NCBI GenBank assembly: GCA_024114885.1
Contig: CP099418.1
Span: forward strand, 3,038,001-3,102,000
Length of the DNA stretch: 64,000 nucleotides
Direction of reading: 5' to 3'
Origin: Septoria linicola
Taxonomy: Eukaryota > Ascomycota > Dothideomycetes > Mycosphaerellales > Mycosphaerellaceae
Shown: piece after piece, positions 42,744-54,733 of the stretch
How the letters are laid out: the number at the start of each line of letters is the position of its first letter
Numbering within the stretch: position 1 is the first letter of the stretch
Position numbers and translations under genes: made by a program
Notes under the pieces: generated by a model
What the model was told of the DNA's origin: nothing
Database searches by the model: none
What the model saw: only the letters and a program-made list of their open reading frames with translations

Positions 42744-45700
42744 TCAAAAACCGAAAGGGTTTTGTGGTGCTACAGTCAAGTTAGCATGTGCAACGACGGA
42801 GATGTGGCAATAAAACTTACTGGCTTTAGATAAGTTCGCCCTACCAGTTGGCTGAGGCATCAGAGGCTTAGCCCCTGGCTGCACACCAAAACGAACTGGC
42901 GGCGGAGGACCAGTTTTCTGAGGCACAAGTGGAGCTGCAGGTATCGAAAGCGGCTGTGAAGGTCCAAAGACGCCGCCAGTCTGTTGGGGCGGCATTTGCG
43001 GTGTGGCCTGTGTTGGCTGAGCGCCATAGCCATTCATCCCGGTGGCCTGTGCAATGTTGAAAGATGGTTGGAACCCAGTCTGCTGTGCAGTGAATGAGCT
43101 AGACAATCCAGATGGTATTGGCTGGAAAGGCTGCCGTGGGGGATCTGCGAACGGAGATCCAGTTTGCGAGCCATTCACAAGCTGCTGATTGTAGCTGGGT
43201 TGCCCAAACCCGTATTGCTGGGTTTGTTGAGGGGCAAACTGGCCTTGTGGCTGGAATCCGGTAGGTTGTGGTTGCATTGCCGGATAATTTTGTTGCAACG
43301 ACTGGATAGTATTAGGTTGTTGATATCCTTGACCGAAGCTTTGTTGTGGAAAGGAGGTTTGTTGCGATTGCATAAATTGTTGTTGCGGCTGCATGCCAAT
43401 CGAAGGCATCTGTTGCATATTGCCTGAATGTTGGTATCCAGTCAGTTGTGCTTGTAGTGGCGCGGGTCCGAAGGAGGATTGTTGTTGGGGTGGGAATCCA
43501 GGAGCGGATGCTGCTCGAGGAGGGGGGAGCATCGAGCCTGGGCCGGCTTGCTGAGGTGGCGCTGCAGGTCGTTGTCGTGGCATCGCAGTCTGCTGAGGCT
43601 GCAGAAATCCAGTAGCCTGGGCTTGCTGCCGGGCGGCAGGAGCCAAGGCAGCGATCTTGTCGAAAATGGCCTGGTCAGCTACAGGCGCAGTCGCTTGGGT
43701 GGCTTGCTGAGATTCAGTTGCAGGAGGCGACTGCACAGCTGGCGTAGGCTGCAGAGGAGGCGCAGATATTGAGAGAGACGCAATGTCATCATTGATCAAT
43801 GGCTTGGGTGGCTCTGGACTAGGAGTGGCGAGCTTAGTGGCTGGGGCGGTAGCGGCTGTTGAGGTTTGCGTTCGAGGCGGCTTGACATTCCAGGCATCGT
43901 CGTCGAATCCATTTGCGGATTGCCTCCCAGCGCCAGAAGTGCTAGCATTTGCATGCGTGTCCGCCAGAGGCGTCTTGGCACCGGGGCTTTCGATCTTGGA
44001 TCTAAACGCATTCTCGTCGACTACATCAGTGGTTTGCACCGCGGGAGCAGGTCTTCCTTTTCTGGTGTTATTCTTCAGAACACCACCCGGGCCAGCAAAG
44101 AGTCCTCCTGCAGACGCTTCATCTGGTCCCGCAGGCGATGCAGCATCGGTATGCCTGTTGTATTTGGTGTCCAGAAACTTCATTACCCTCAAAATATCGC
44201 CTTCTTTCAGGCCCAACGTTCGCAGGAGCTGTTGATTAACGTCAGGCAGAATCTCCGGACCCATGTTGTCTCGTGAGAAAGATCCTGCATATCGTTCACA
44301 AATGTGTGGATCGACACCGCACTGGAGGAAGAAATCAAACCAGTCATAATCCTCCTTCTTTTGAATGCTGGCTCCGGCAGCCGAGCGTGTTCCATTCTGA
44401 CGCTCCCTTTCCTTCTGCTTCTGCGTGTTCCGCCGCTTGATATCAGAAAGGGGCTTATCCTCGTCCAAACTTGCACCGGTTGCCCGCTCCACGTACTCCA
44501 GGTCTTCAACAGCCATCTTTGCAACTGGAACAGCAATCTTAACACCGTTCAGCTTGTGGAGATGGATCTTGCCTTCGCGTAGGCCGATGAACTCAGCTTC
44601 CACCCGGAAGGAACCACTGCGATCGGTCCAAGTTCTGACCCGGCTTGTGTTCGGCTTGCTTTTCGGCTGGTCCTTCGAGCCACGTTTGTCTGACCCACGC
44701 ATGGACGTGCGGCGCGTGTCTCCAGCAAGGCTACTGTGTCTCTCTGGGGGAATGATTTCGCTTTGGCGTTTCTTGTCCTTCCTCGCTGCTTGCTTTGTGA
44801 GACGCTCTTCTTCCAGTCGATTCTGCTCTACAGTGCTTCGTGCTTCGTTCAAGCCAGTAATTGTCTCTGGCCCTTGGGGCACAGTGCCTGTGATCTCAAC
44901 ATACGATGATGGGACAACGCCTTCTTTGCCATTCTTCATACGTCGAATCATCCACCATTCCTCGCTCTTCACATCGTCCAGCACGATAACCTCGTCTCCG
45001 GCAGCAACGGTCACCTCGTCCTCTCCCTGGGCCATGAACTCATACAGCATTTGACCTTTCTTGAGCCCAGCAAAGCCCGTGCCAGCACTTGCAGCCAAGA
45101 CCTCCCGAAGGCCTTCCTGTCGCACTGCGCCTGCAAGTTCGCCAAGAGCAGACACAATCTCCTGAGCAGTATCTTTTGCGCCCGCGTGAAAATCAATGCT
45201 CTTACTTGGTCTGACCAATTCCACAAACACGTGCTTTCCTTCAATGCTGTAATGCGTGAGTTTCTCTGCGGTCCACTCTTTACTTGGTCCATCTCTACTC
45301 TTTTCCGGGCTGATCATAATAATGCCCTTTGCAATGTTGATGCCCAAAGTTGTAGGCATCTTCTTGTTCTTCCCCATATGCGATACCATCTCGTGAACGT
45401 TGTAGAGGTGGAACCCACGAGGCGACGCCACTTCTTCTCCATAATCATGATCGGGTGCTGCTGTAGTTCGGCTGTAGGGCGGCGACGAAAGAACACCGGC
45501 AGGCTTGGGAGAAAGACGAGACGCATATTGTGTCTGGAGTGGCGGCGGCGAGGCAGGCGCGACAGTCTGAGATGGCGGTCGACGAGGCAGCGAGGGAGCA
45601 GCCTCTTCGTCGCTTTGCTCGGGTGTATACTGTGATCGTTGAGGCAGGGGCGGCGAAGCCATTGAACGGTCTGCAGTAGGCGACGGTGCCGTGGTGCCTG

Positions 45701-46259
45701 TTCTTTGCGCAATAATGCCCGCCAGTGCCGCTGCCGGATTGCCCCTAGCAGGCTCTGGAGAAGGAGGCACGTAGTCGGCCTCGCCTGGTAGGGGCTGATC
45801 GTCTGAAGCCGGGCGCGCTGGCATGGGAGGAGGAGTAGGAGCCAGTACTCGCGCAGGCGGTGCGGACGATGTCGCCGCCGGAGTCAGTCGTTCAATATAG
45901 ATAGCCGGCGCAAAACCATATTTGCCATTGTGGCCTACAAGTGTCCAGTCGGGGTCCGTCTCGTCGTATATGTCCAGGCGTGAGTCCTCCTTGAAACTGA
46001 GCTCCTCATCCGTCTGCTGGCTGTAATCATACAGCGCTTTGGCCTGGCTGATGGGTGTCACAGCCTCGACATAGTTATTGGGCACCAGCCCTTCCGGCTC
46101 TTCATCATCGTCAGAGGCAGCCTTCTTCTTACATTTCCACCAGTCGTCATCGGTGCTCTTGTCGAGCACAAACAACAAGTCGCCCTCTCTCACATCAAGC
46201 TCCTCGTCACTTTGCGGAGCGTAATCGTAGATCGCACGAACGACATCGACAAATGGCAT
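42744..46259 (-). CDS. SLA1: SLA1, endocytic actin-patch adaptor
   Basis: There are two exons: 46259..42821 and 42769..42744, giving 1154 aa. The start MPFVDVVRAIYDYAPQSDEE opens SH3-1; SH3-2 follows at about 70-130 (AKALYDYSQQTDEELSF) and SH3-3 at about 400-455 (GQMLYEFMAQGEDEVTVAAG). SHD1 is near 540 (RVWTDRSGSFRVEAEFIGLR), which in yeast binds NPF(X)D signals. SHD2, a SAM-like domain, is near 640 (YDWFDFFLQCGVDPHICERY). The C-terminal third is Gln/Pro-rich with many QxTG motifs (LQAQLTGY, AQQTGFQ, PQPTGR), candidate Ark1/Prk1 phosphorylation sites. The last intron is 51 nt, a multiple of three, with no stop. Its removal gives ATPQNPFGF at the end. Sla1 links cargo, clathrin and actin assembly. 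Confidence 0.94.
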   Translation of the reverse strand: MPFVDVVRAIYDYAPQSDEELDVREGDLLFVLDKSTDDDWWKCKKKAASDDDEEPEGLVPNNYVEAVTPISQAKALYDYSQQTDEELSFKEDSRLDIYDETDPDWTLVGHNGKYGFAPAIYIERLTPAATSSAPPARVLAPTPPPMPARPASDDQPLPGEADYVPPSPEPARGNPAAALAGIIAQRTGTTAPSPTADRSMASPPLPQRSQYTPEQSDEEAAPSLPRRPPSQTVAPASPPPLQTQYASRLSPKPAGVLSSPPYSRTTAAPDHDYGEEVASPRGFHLYNVHEMVSHMGKNKKMPTTLGINIAKGIIMISPEKSRDGPSKEWTAEKLTHYSIEGKHVFVELVRPSKSIDFHAGAKDTAQEIVSALGELAGAVRQEGLREVLAASAGTGFAGLKKGQMLYEFMAQGEDEVTVAAGDEVIVLDDVKSEEWWMIRRMKNGKEGVVPSSYVEITGTVPQGPETITGLNEARSTVEQNRLEEERLTKQAARKDKKRQSEIIPPERHSSLAGDTRRTSMRGSDKRGSKDQPKSKPNTSRVRTWTDRSGSFRVEAEFIGLREGKIHLHKLNGVKIAVPVAKMAVEDLEYVERATGASLDEDKPLSDIKRRNTQKQKERERQNGTRSAAGASIQKKEDYDWFDFFLQCGVDPHICERYAGSFSRDNMGPEILPDVNQQLLRTLGLKEGDILRVMKFLDTKYNRHTDAASPAGPDEASAGGLFAGPGGVLKNNTRKGRPAPAVQTTDVVDENAFRSKIESPGAKTPLADTHANASTSGAGRQSANGFDDDAWNVKPPRTQTSTAATAPATKLATPSPEPPKPLINDDIASLSISAPPLQPTPAVQSPPATESQQATQATAPVADQAIFDKIAALAPAARQQAQATGFLQPQQTAMPRQRPAAPPQQAGPGSMLPPPRAASAPGFPPQQQSSFGPAPLQAQLTGYQHSGNMQQMPSIGMQPQQQFMQSQQTSFPQQSFGQGYQQPNTIQSLQQNYPAMQPQPTGFQPQGQFAPQQTQQYGFGQPSYNQQLVNGSQTGSPFADPPRQPFQPIPSGLSSSFTAQQTGFQPSFNIAQATGMNGYGAQPTQATPQMPPQQTGGVFGPSQPLSIPAAPLVPQKTGPPPPVRFGVQPGAKPLMPQPTGRANLSKASKFYCHISVVAHANLTVAPQNPFGF

Positions 46260-47380
46260 CTTGCACGCGTGGTGCTTGCAAGCTGCGTGGGAGGTGAAGC
46301 GGCGAGCAAGAGCGACGGCAGACGAAGATCTGGCGCTGGGTCGTGAGACAAGGCGCTCACTGTCTGGGGGCCGGGCACGGATCCTGGCCCTCGAGTGACC
46401 GAAGCGTGGCAACAATAGTGACCGTGACGGCAGTAGAGATAGTGATCAGTTGCTTGCAGCAAGATATATTTGGCGGCCTTTTGACGAGTTGCCGAGATGT
46501 CCTACTGCTCAGTCCGATGCAATCGTGTAACGTCAGGCAGCACTTGGCACTATCCCCAGCATCAGCAGCCATTCCGACACCACGAACGACATTGTCTACA
46601 TTTGTTGACGCCCTTCCCTCAGCTGTATGTGGGCTGTCACGGGATGCACCCGACTGCGTTCACGTTGATGCGATGGTATGCACAACGGTCGAGCCGCCCA
46701 TGCATTTACTCATTGGGGCGACACCTCCTTCAACAACTGTTCAGTTTCTTCCGCTATAAGGCGTCTTGCTTGACATTGTGCTTCAGCAAGAGATAGAGCA
46801 CGGCTTCAGCTATTGTCAGTGTTACATGAAGTGCGCCGCTACTGCTGTCGAATACAGATAAAGGCACTTTGCACACGTATGCAAGGACACCATTGAGCTC
46901 TTAACCAAGGAGTCAGGTCCCAACACATGCGTGAATCACTGACTTGTAGTCACTTGGTCGGTGCATTTACTCATGGAATGTCGTGGGCGTTAATGATATA
47001 CAGTTCATCAAGTCAGGCTTCATTTTATCGATGATCAAATGCGAGACTACTACCTTTATACTTGCCTGGCTGCATGCGATATTCTTGGTACGGGAACTCG
47101 GGCGCCTACGTCTCACCACATCTGCAGCATGCAAACAGACCCACAGTGCATCCTTGAATACGAGCGACCTGCTTGACCGCACTTGTCAAACAGCATACCT
47201 ACTGGTGGTTAACTTGACTTTTCCAGCTCTCGCGGAGCGCTCTCGAGGCTGGTCAACGGCACGTTTCTGCACACGCCACTGGTGGAAAGCTCGGCTCGAT
47301 CAAAATGTACAAAGTATCTCGAAGAGTATCAATCATGCATCTGCTACCTTGCACTCCAACGCTTGCGACCCGCCCATCCT
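46260..47380. other. Intergenic, SLA1 promoter
   Basis: About 1.1 kb of SLA1 promoter/leader plus the 3' flank of the next gene. The SLA1 frame stays open to 46415 without a better start. No other gene is seen. Confidence 0.4.
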
Positions 47381-48172
47381 CTACAAGGCGATCGCACCAA
47401 GGGCGACTGCGCCAAGCATACCGACCATCGCAGTTGCGCGAGCACCTGCAGCCTCGGAGGTAGCGCTGCTTGCGGTTGCCTGGAGGTCGCTGGCGGTGGT
47501 AGTGCGGCTGGATGAAGATGTAGCAGTAGTGGAGGAGCTTCCGGTGGTTGTGGATTCTGAAGGATGAGTCAGCTCTGCTGTGCAGTCATCAAGCACAATT
47601 CAAACTTACCACTTGTCTCAGACGCGCTGCTGGAAGAGCCGGACTCGGTGCTGCTGGCAGAGGAGTCACTCGTTGGCGAGGCTGTGGTCAAAGTGGTAGG
47701 CAGAGGAGCGCCAGTGGTGGTGGCGGCAGCAGTGGTAGCTGCGACAGTGTTGTCGCTGTCCAGCACGAAGTAAGCGGAGTAGTTGGTCGCAGATGGGTCA
47801 TCATCGCTGACGATTTCGATGGTGTAGTCTGAGCCACGGACCGCATCCTCGGAGGGCGTCCAGGTGTAGCTGCCGGAGTTGTCGATGTTCTCAACAATTG
47901 GTGTGCCTGCGTTCAAGTCGCTGCTGGCGCCATTGCGAAGGATGAGTGATACAGTTCCTGACGTGGTTGGGTTCCTAGTTCGCGCCGTTTCATCAGCAGA
48001 TGTCCGCTTGGCCATCAATATCCTCTGTGACTACTGACCATGTAAGTGTCAATGGCTCGCCTGCTTTGGCACTGAGGGCAGTGTTGGTGAAGGCGTTCGG
48101 CCCAGTCGATTCTTGAGCGTAGGCCGCAAGGGCGCCAAAAAGCGCGAGAAGGATGGAGCGTGGGCTCTGCAT
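47381..48172 (-). CDS. KNH/Kre9-domain GPI-type cell-wall protein (paralogue A)
   Basis: There are three exons: 48172..48039, 47974..47610 and 47556..47381, giving 224 aa. A signal peptide (MQSPRSILLALFGALAAYAQ) precedes the KNH-like domain. That domain has FTNTALSAKAGEPLTLTWNP, TTSGTVSLILRNGASSDLNA, then YTWTPSEDAVRGSDYTIEIV. A Ser/Thr-rich linker follows, and a hydrophobic C-terminus (ATAMVGMLGAVALGAIAL) after a small-residue stretch, the layout of a GPI-anchored protein. Intron 1 uses GTCAGT and joins TLTW to NPTTSG. Such proteins are wall or extracellular-matrix components; the Kre9 relatives affect beta-1,6-glucan. Paralogue B lies divergently at 49570. Confidence 0.85.
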
Positions 48173-49569
48173 AGTGGAGAAGGTAGAAATTACAAGAAGC
48201 TGTAGTAGTGCGTAACGAAGTCTCAGAGCCGTGAACGAGTGATGGGTTGCTGAACAAAGAACTGGAGAGCCACGCGATAGAGATACGAGGTGCACATCTA
48301 CGAGGGCGAATCTGCAGCAGTTTAAGAACCCCTGTGGATCGTTCTACACACCGGGAGGCGGCTACGGCCAATGATCAGCTGCACAGTAGTTCTGCTGGGC
48401 TGAAAGTAGTAGCCAGTCGCGTTCCAGACTTTTCGAGCTAGATCAACCTTGAATCGAAATGGGTGATTGTAACATTGATGCCGCATGCACCAGTGTATAT
48501 ATGGCTGGTCTGCTGCCTCACGATCCGCGAGCAGTTCCTGGGGTGCTGCGATGTATGCAGTTGAGCGTTGCTGCAAGTCACAATCCGGTCAAGAACGATT
48601 CACAAGCGCGTCAGAGAAATGGGGGCAACGTTCAGCGTTCCAGAAGATGATTGTGCCAAGTCCAGGTGTTGCTGCGCCGGAGATTTGCGCCCCGATCATC
48701 CACATCTCTCCAGCATCAATATGGGTATTGAAGAAGGTCTGAAGGCGATCTTCGTGTAGTGTGACAAGCACACTGTCTAGATTGTTCGACGAATTCCTGA
48801 GGTCGCTTCTGCTATCGCCGCACTGCGAAGGGTCGATAGCCTGGTCGCGATGCACTTTGATCTATTTCTATGGTCCGCCGCGATCTGCATTGCATGAACT
48901 CTGAACTGGGTTGCAGCATGAAGTGATCGATGAAGATGTTCAAGGACGGCGTGCGAAGAGTCGTTCGCGACATTCCCACGGCTCATGGTTCCCAAGACTC
49001 TCCTTGCTGCGCAACTACTGGAAACAATTGGACGTGGTGAACCACCGCACGATCCGTCCGCGCTTGCGCATTGAATTATTGGGGGGAAAGAGTGGGTCGG
49101 CGGAGTACTGCAAACTGACATGGATGTGGCCGGCACAGGCTGTGGCGTCTGGAGCTTGCGCGTTCGTTGTTAGCTTCCAAGACGCCGCAAAATCCTACTG
49201 TACAGCCGCTGGTGTACGCCATTTTATTGCTGCGGTCAGCGTGGCAATGGCTAGGACAAGTCAGTGGCAATGGGCTGGCGTTGAGCAGTAAGCTGGCTGT
49301 CCAGCGAGTGACATGCTGCGAGCAGGTAATTCAGGCCAGCCCATCACATTGCGAAACCACAGTAATGCTGGCACACTAGCGTAATACCCTTGTCCAAATA
49401 GAATCTAATCTCCTTCCAAAACATTGTCTTTGACTCTCTTCACATTCCTCAACATCACCCACATCATCACGCTCTTTCCATCCGCAAACGTCGCCGACAC
49501 TCGTTCATCAAGACTCTGAGACCAGAAACTGCCTCTCAGACTTTGCGACTCGCACCAAAAACTGTAATA
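48173..49569. other. Divergent spacer between the KNH-domain paralogues
   Basis: A 1.4-kb spacer between two head-to-head paralogues. No ORF in it is convincing. Just before the plus-strand gene (49400-49570) the plus strand is pyrimidine-rich (TCTTTGACTCTCTTCACATT and similar), as in strongly expressed fungal promoters. Confidence 0.45.
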
Positions 49570-50408
49570 ATGTTTACTAAGGCTATTCTCGTTGGCGCGC
49601 TGGCTGCTCTTGCCGCCGCTCAGTCGACCGTCATCAGCTTCACCAACGTAAGTCTATTGCGTCTGCCTTGAATGGCGCAACATGCAAAAGACAGCACCGA
49701 GACATTCGCTAATATTTGAATGCAGGCTCTGCCAGCTCCCGCTCAGGTTGGAATCCCCTTCGAGCTGACTTACGCGACCACCGACGCAAGCAGCCCAATT
49801 ACCATTCTTCTGCGCAAGGGAGTCAGTACTTTCCACGGTGTACACTCTTCATAGCTCTTTCGCTGACTGATTTGTTGCAGGCCTCCAACGATCTCCAGAC
49901 TGTGTCTACCTTGACGAGCGCTGCCACTGGAGGCTCATTTGAGTGGACACCTGCCAGCGACCTCGAGGATGGTAGCGACTACGCCCTCCAGATTCAGCAA
50001 GGCACCGAGGTCAACTACCTTGGACCTTTCTCGATTGAGGGCGGCAGCGGCACTGGCGCAAGCACCTCTTCTTCCAGCGCAGCGCCACCAAGCTATGGCG
50101 AGAGCACTTCGATCACCTTGACTGCTACCGCTTCCGCCAACGGTACTGCTTCCCGCACCTTCACAGCTGTTGCGCCTTATGGAACCGGTAACGCTACCAT
50201 CCCACGCAACACCACCATGAGCTCTGCCACTCTTACCCGCACCTCTACTCCTACTGGCGGTGCTGGTTCCACCACCGGCGCTGGTTTCCAGGGCAGCCAG
50301 ACCGGCTCTGACACTGCCCAGTCCACTGGCGGTGCCTCGACACTCATGGCTGGCTCAAGCGCTGTTGCACTTGCTCTCGGCGCTGTCGCCGCTCTCATCA
50401 TGGGTTAA
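49570..50408 (+). CDS. KNH/Kre9-domain GPI-type cell-wall protein (paralogue B)
   Basis: There are three exons: 49570..49647, 49726..49821 and 49881..50408, giving 233 aa. A signal peptide (MFTKAILVGALAALAAAQ) is followed by STVISFTNALPAPAQVGIPF, ELTYATTDASSPITILLRKG, then FEWTPASDLEDGSDYALQIQ. This is the same KNH-like domain as paralogue A (shared TxxLRxG and WTPxxDxxxGSDY pattern). The Ser/Thr/Gly-rich tail ends in a hydrophobic GPI-type signal (SSAVALALGAVAALIMG). Several Asn-X-Thr/Ser sites (NGTAS, NATIP, NTTMS) suggest N-glycosylation. The introns fall at comparable places in the domain of both paralogues, supporting a local duplication with inversion. Confidence 0.86.
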
Positions 50409-51097
50409 ATTTGTGGCTTAACCTGGACTGCGTCTACCACCGTGGCATCAAGGCCGTTTTGTGCGCTTCGGTGAAATTGAGGAATTGGAGGCGTTCATGC
50501 GCAATAGCCGTTGGGTCCGTCGATGTCGGGGCTTTCAGGCTGTGCGAGTCCTTAGCACTTTCCTGTAATGCTGGTCAATCGATAATGAGACGGATAATAC
50601 ACGATCATTCCAGATCTTTTGCATTGGCTGCCTCACAACGAGAGCAAACGACTGACTGCGTGACACAATGAGAAATGCCGATGAGTCGTACGGATGTGTT
50701 GTGCATGGTTGCACGACATGATGCATGCTGTCAATACATGTCAGTTGTGACAAGTGTAATAGGATGCTGTATCGAGCGCTGTAGAGTCTCTGCTCATTCA
50801 CTGTATATCTGGGACTACTGATCTCTCGTATTGCTGTCGCCGATTGAGCGAGCAGCGTCTGTACCGTGGAATAGCACTCAAGTTTCTATACACCATACTC
50901 CCTCCCAAGACTAAAGCACGACTCGACCCTTGAGTCGTCTGCTTCTTCGTCGTGCTGCGCTGTCTACCCTTCTCTTGTCATCAAATATCGAAAACCGGGT
51001 ATAGAGGGCCTGAAGGATGGCCTGCCTATCTCAGACAGGTGGTACTTTTCATTTCCAAACTCCTCAATCATTTCGGGGCTTACTATCCTCAAGATTG
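50409..51097. other. Convergent intergenic region
   Basis: About 690 bp holding the 3' flanks of the KNH-domain gene and LRG1. Nothing further is recognised. Confidence 0.4.
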
Positions 51098-54000
51098 CTA
51101 TGCGATGCCCACCGGTCGTTGCTGGTGCTTATCGTATGCACGACTTGACCTATTCGGGCTGCCGTGCGACTCCGTGCTCGCGTTGGGATTAGCGTATGGC
51201 AGACTCGGCGGTGTCATAGGATCGCGGTCACTGCCAACGTGCCTGACAGAGCTTTCATTTTGCCATGCGCTTTGCTGGTATGGGTCGGTGTCCACTCGCG
51301 TCACGACAGGTGCCGAGGACGGAGGAGATGTAGTGCCGTTTTGGGCAACGACGACGTGCCCGCTGTTCACAGTTGGAGCCTTTGCTCGGTCGCCATAACG
51401 TTTCAGTATCTCCTTCGTAGTGATTTCTGCATTGTTGCTGAACAGTGAAGAGTCGTTCAGAATCATGGCAAGATCTTCTGGCACCTGCGTCGTGTTAGCT
51501 CGTCGAACGGTATGTCATGACATGCGTGCAGACTTACCTCGCACATGCTCTCATTACATTCGATCAAGCTGTGCACAGCTTCGATCGCCAGAAAACTGTC
51601 TTCTACAGGCACTGAGTCCTTCCCACTGTGCATGATGTTGGGCGTAATGACAGTTGCGAGATTGTGAATGTCCATCTTGCTACCACTCTCTTCGTCCACG
51701 TGACTGAAACTTGACACCCAATTGAGGAAGGTGAACAAGACCTCCATCGTGTCTCGGTGAGGCTTTGGCAAAAGACAGCACGTCAAGTGCAGCAGGCGGC
51801 GCCGACGCTCGTTGTCTTCGATGCGGGAAGACGTGGTCCATAGTTTGTGCAGCTTGTTGGTCATGAGTGGATCAGGCAATTCGCGCAAATACTTCCTCAA
51901 CAGTGCTGCCACCTGCACCGGATTTTCCTTGGTAAGGTCTGCTTGAACAGCTCCCTTGGTGTCGATTTCTTCTTTAACGTCGTTCAGACGCTTGATGTTG
52001 CCGTTCTTGCGGAACACACCTTCCACCGACATGTCCATGGTCTTCATAGCACTAACACATTCCTGGACCAATGATGGAATTTTGAGAGAACCAGGACCCA
52101 CACCGTCTGTGCTTTCCTCGTAGTCCCGCTCGATGACCTGCTCAAGTGGCACGCCGAATATGGCGTTTTTGGCAGCTCGCGGACGCTTCTCCTTGCCCTG
52201 GAACGCCTTTCCGAATTTGCTCCAGAAATTCTGCTTCCTTGTTTCGATGAGGTCCAACAATTCTTCCTGATTGAAGTGGCCTTCGACCAATGGCTCCATC
52301 GACAGCACAGCGACATGACGGACGATGAAGTATTCGAGTGCTGTGAGCTCCGAGAAGTATTTCTTTGTGCCTGGTGGTCTTGTCTCGAGCCTTTCGGTGC
52401 CTTCTCCAGAGAAATCGCGGGTGTGGCTATTGACCAGTTTCGGAACTGGATCTTGTGGGATCATACGCTGACGTGCATATCGCGAAGCATTCGGTCGTTG
52501 TTCTCTGGTCTGCTGGGCCTGCACGATCCTTGGAATATCGTCTAGAGTCATTGCATCTTGTTTGCCAAATGTGAGCTGCGACATAGAGTCTCCGTTCGCA
52601 GATCGGTCCTCGACAATCTGAAACGTGCTCCTTCGACGATTGTCTCCATCTGCCGAACCTGGTCGCATCCCCTCTGGCCCATCAATGATTCGAGATGTGC
52701 GCGCTTTCTTGGTGGCATTTGAAAGGTGCTTGTCCATTCTGGTACTTCGCAAGCGTCGAATATCACCCATTGTGTCCTCGTAGCTCTGTTCGCTCTGATT
52801 TCTTTGGCCCGGCGACCGCCCTGCGTACGACCTTGACCGCGTATTAGACCGTAGGAGAGGCGGTTGCTCCTCTCCAGCGGGCGTATGCCCTTCGCGAGAG
52901 TCGTACCCTAGCAGATTTGGGTCGTCGCTCGTATGAGGTAGGGCTCCACTTGTCCTGAGCGTCGCAAGAAGCCTTGCGTGGGCAACTCGCAGAAGATGAA
53001 CATATTGCTGCAATCGCGAGACTGACTTGAATCCACCAGCGATAGCGCTCGCAGGCGCATGGACGTCGCACCAGGCCCGGGCACCCTCTTCGCTCCATCG
53101 CGCTTGGCCAGGGTCATCGCTGAAGTCTTTGCTACACTTGGCACAACTCAGACATTGTGTGTGCACCACTCGATTGTCCATCCGGAAGCACTTATCTTCG
53201 ACAGCTTTGTTGCAGACTGCGCAGGTATCTGCACTCTTGTCCACATATGCCTCGGCATCCGCTCGAGAGTCTCGCTGGGACTCAGCATCCAGTCGCTCAT
53301 CCAGCTTGCTGATGTCTTCCAAGAAACCTTCCAGACCTTCCGCACTCGCTGTTTCGCGCTCCAGCTTCAAGGCACCAGAAAGACAAATTCGGATCATGAG
53401 TTTGAGGTAGTGAGCCAGACCAGTCACAAGTGAAAGCAGTTCTTGTGTGACCCCGAGCCTACGGACCCCATTATCCTGGTTTTCTGCCAGAAGCTGAAAG
53501 AATGCCACCACCTTCTTGCACAGTAGCTTAGCTTCCCTGCTATAGCTCAGGCCAGGGTGTACAATGGCATCGAAAGTGCGGACTGATTTGTCGGTTCCAT
53601 TTGCGGGACGCACTTGCAACCGACGGTCCAGGTCGTCTGCAGCCCCGAATAGCAGATCCACGTGAGTGATGAACTTTTTCGCTGCCACGACGCCATCCAT
53701 GTATGCGCCATTACTGACATGCAGCAGCATGTCGGAGATGCGGGTGGCTGATCGCTCTTCGAAAGTGGACAAGGTATGCCATATCCAATGAACTTTGTAC
53801 TCGACAGCCTCTTCCTCGGTACGAACTGTTCGTCGTTGATCCGCGCTTGCGTTCCCTTCACTGTCTGCCTGTATTTGCCGTTGTCGCTCCAACGCCTGTT
53901 CCTCTTCGGAGCCCCTGGGCGGAGGCGCATGTAGTCGAACGTTCCAATACTTGTGTATCATGTAGCATTCTGGGTGCCAGTGCTGATTGACTCCGTTTCG

Positions 54001-54733
54001 GAAAATCTCCACAAACTGCTTAAGAATGGCGGTCTGGCATCCATTACACTTTTGCGCGAATTTGGTAGAATAGTGGAAATGACAGTATACATTTCCTTCG
54101 TGCTCGTAGTACGAATCCTGAGCACCAAAGACTGTTGGGCACACGGAGCAAGTGAAGTGCTCAATGTGGTACTTGCGATCCAGTGCAGTGATGTATGACC
54201 CGCGCAGAGCTCCTCCACAGGCGTAGCACAACAGGTCCAATCTTCGGAAGTAGTCAGTCTCGCAGAGAGGGTACTGATTCGGTGGTTGGTCTGGAACGGG
54301 GAAGAACTTGGAGGCGACAATTTTGCCACAGTCCTGTGGACAAGTTAGCATTCGCTCACGATTTTCACTCTGAGCCGTAGAGAATAGGCGCGAGCACGCA
54401 TGGCATACAACTTACGTGACATGTAAAGCACTCCAGGTGGTAGGTATCTCCTAGTGCGCGCACGAATTGGCCGGTCAAATGCCTCTGACACTTGCCACAC
54501 ATTCGCTGTTGTCCACTGGGTCGCCGCCCGCTTGACTTGGAGCGTTCTTTGCTGCCATGATCATGCTGCCGATCTAGTGATGTCCGTGATCTGTCTTGCG
54601 ACGCGGGCGCAAGACCAACTACGGCGCTTTGATCGTGCGGTCGCAGAGAGAGCTCCGACTGGCCGTTGGTAGGCGGTGATGCATTTTGCGGCAGTTGCGG
54701 CGAGTCGTGATCGTTTTCTGAGGGTCCCGCCAT
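51098..54733 (-). CDS. LRG1: LIM-domain Rho GTPase-activating protein (Lrg1 type)
   Basis: There are three exons: 54733..54416, 54333..51538 and 51484..51098, giving 1166 aa. Intron 1 splits LIM1, joining ECFTCH to DCGKIVASKFF. LIM1 (about 79-140; CGKCQRHLTGQFVRALGDTY), LIM2 (about 141-200; CYACGGALRGSYITALDRKY) and LIM3 (about 476-530; CAVCNKAVEDKCFRMDNRVV) show their Cys/His ligands. RhoGAP spans about 833-1005 (PSLVQECVSAMKTMDMSVEG, then VFRKNGNIKRLNDVKEE with the arginine finger R, and KYLRELPDPLMTNKLHKL). Three LIM domains plus RhoGAP is the Lrg1/Rga2 layout. Lrg1 acts on Rho1 and restrains beta-1,3-glucan synthase and cell fusion in yeast. The C-terminal exon is disordered. Confidence 0.93.

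Noticed and set aside
43000..43700. Gln-rich repetitive DNA that could be called a repeat array
   Set aside because: It is the coding sequence of the Gln/Pro-rich QxTG region of SLA1. The repetition is at protein level, with no exact DNA unit.
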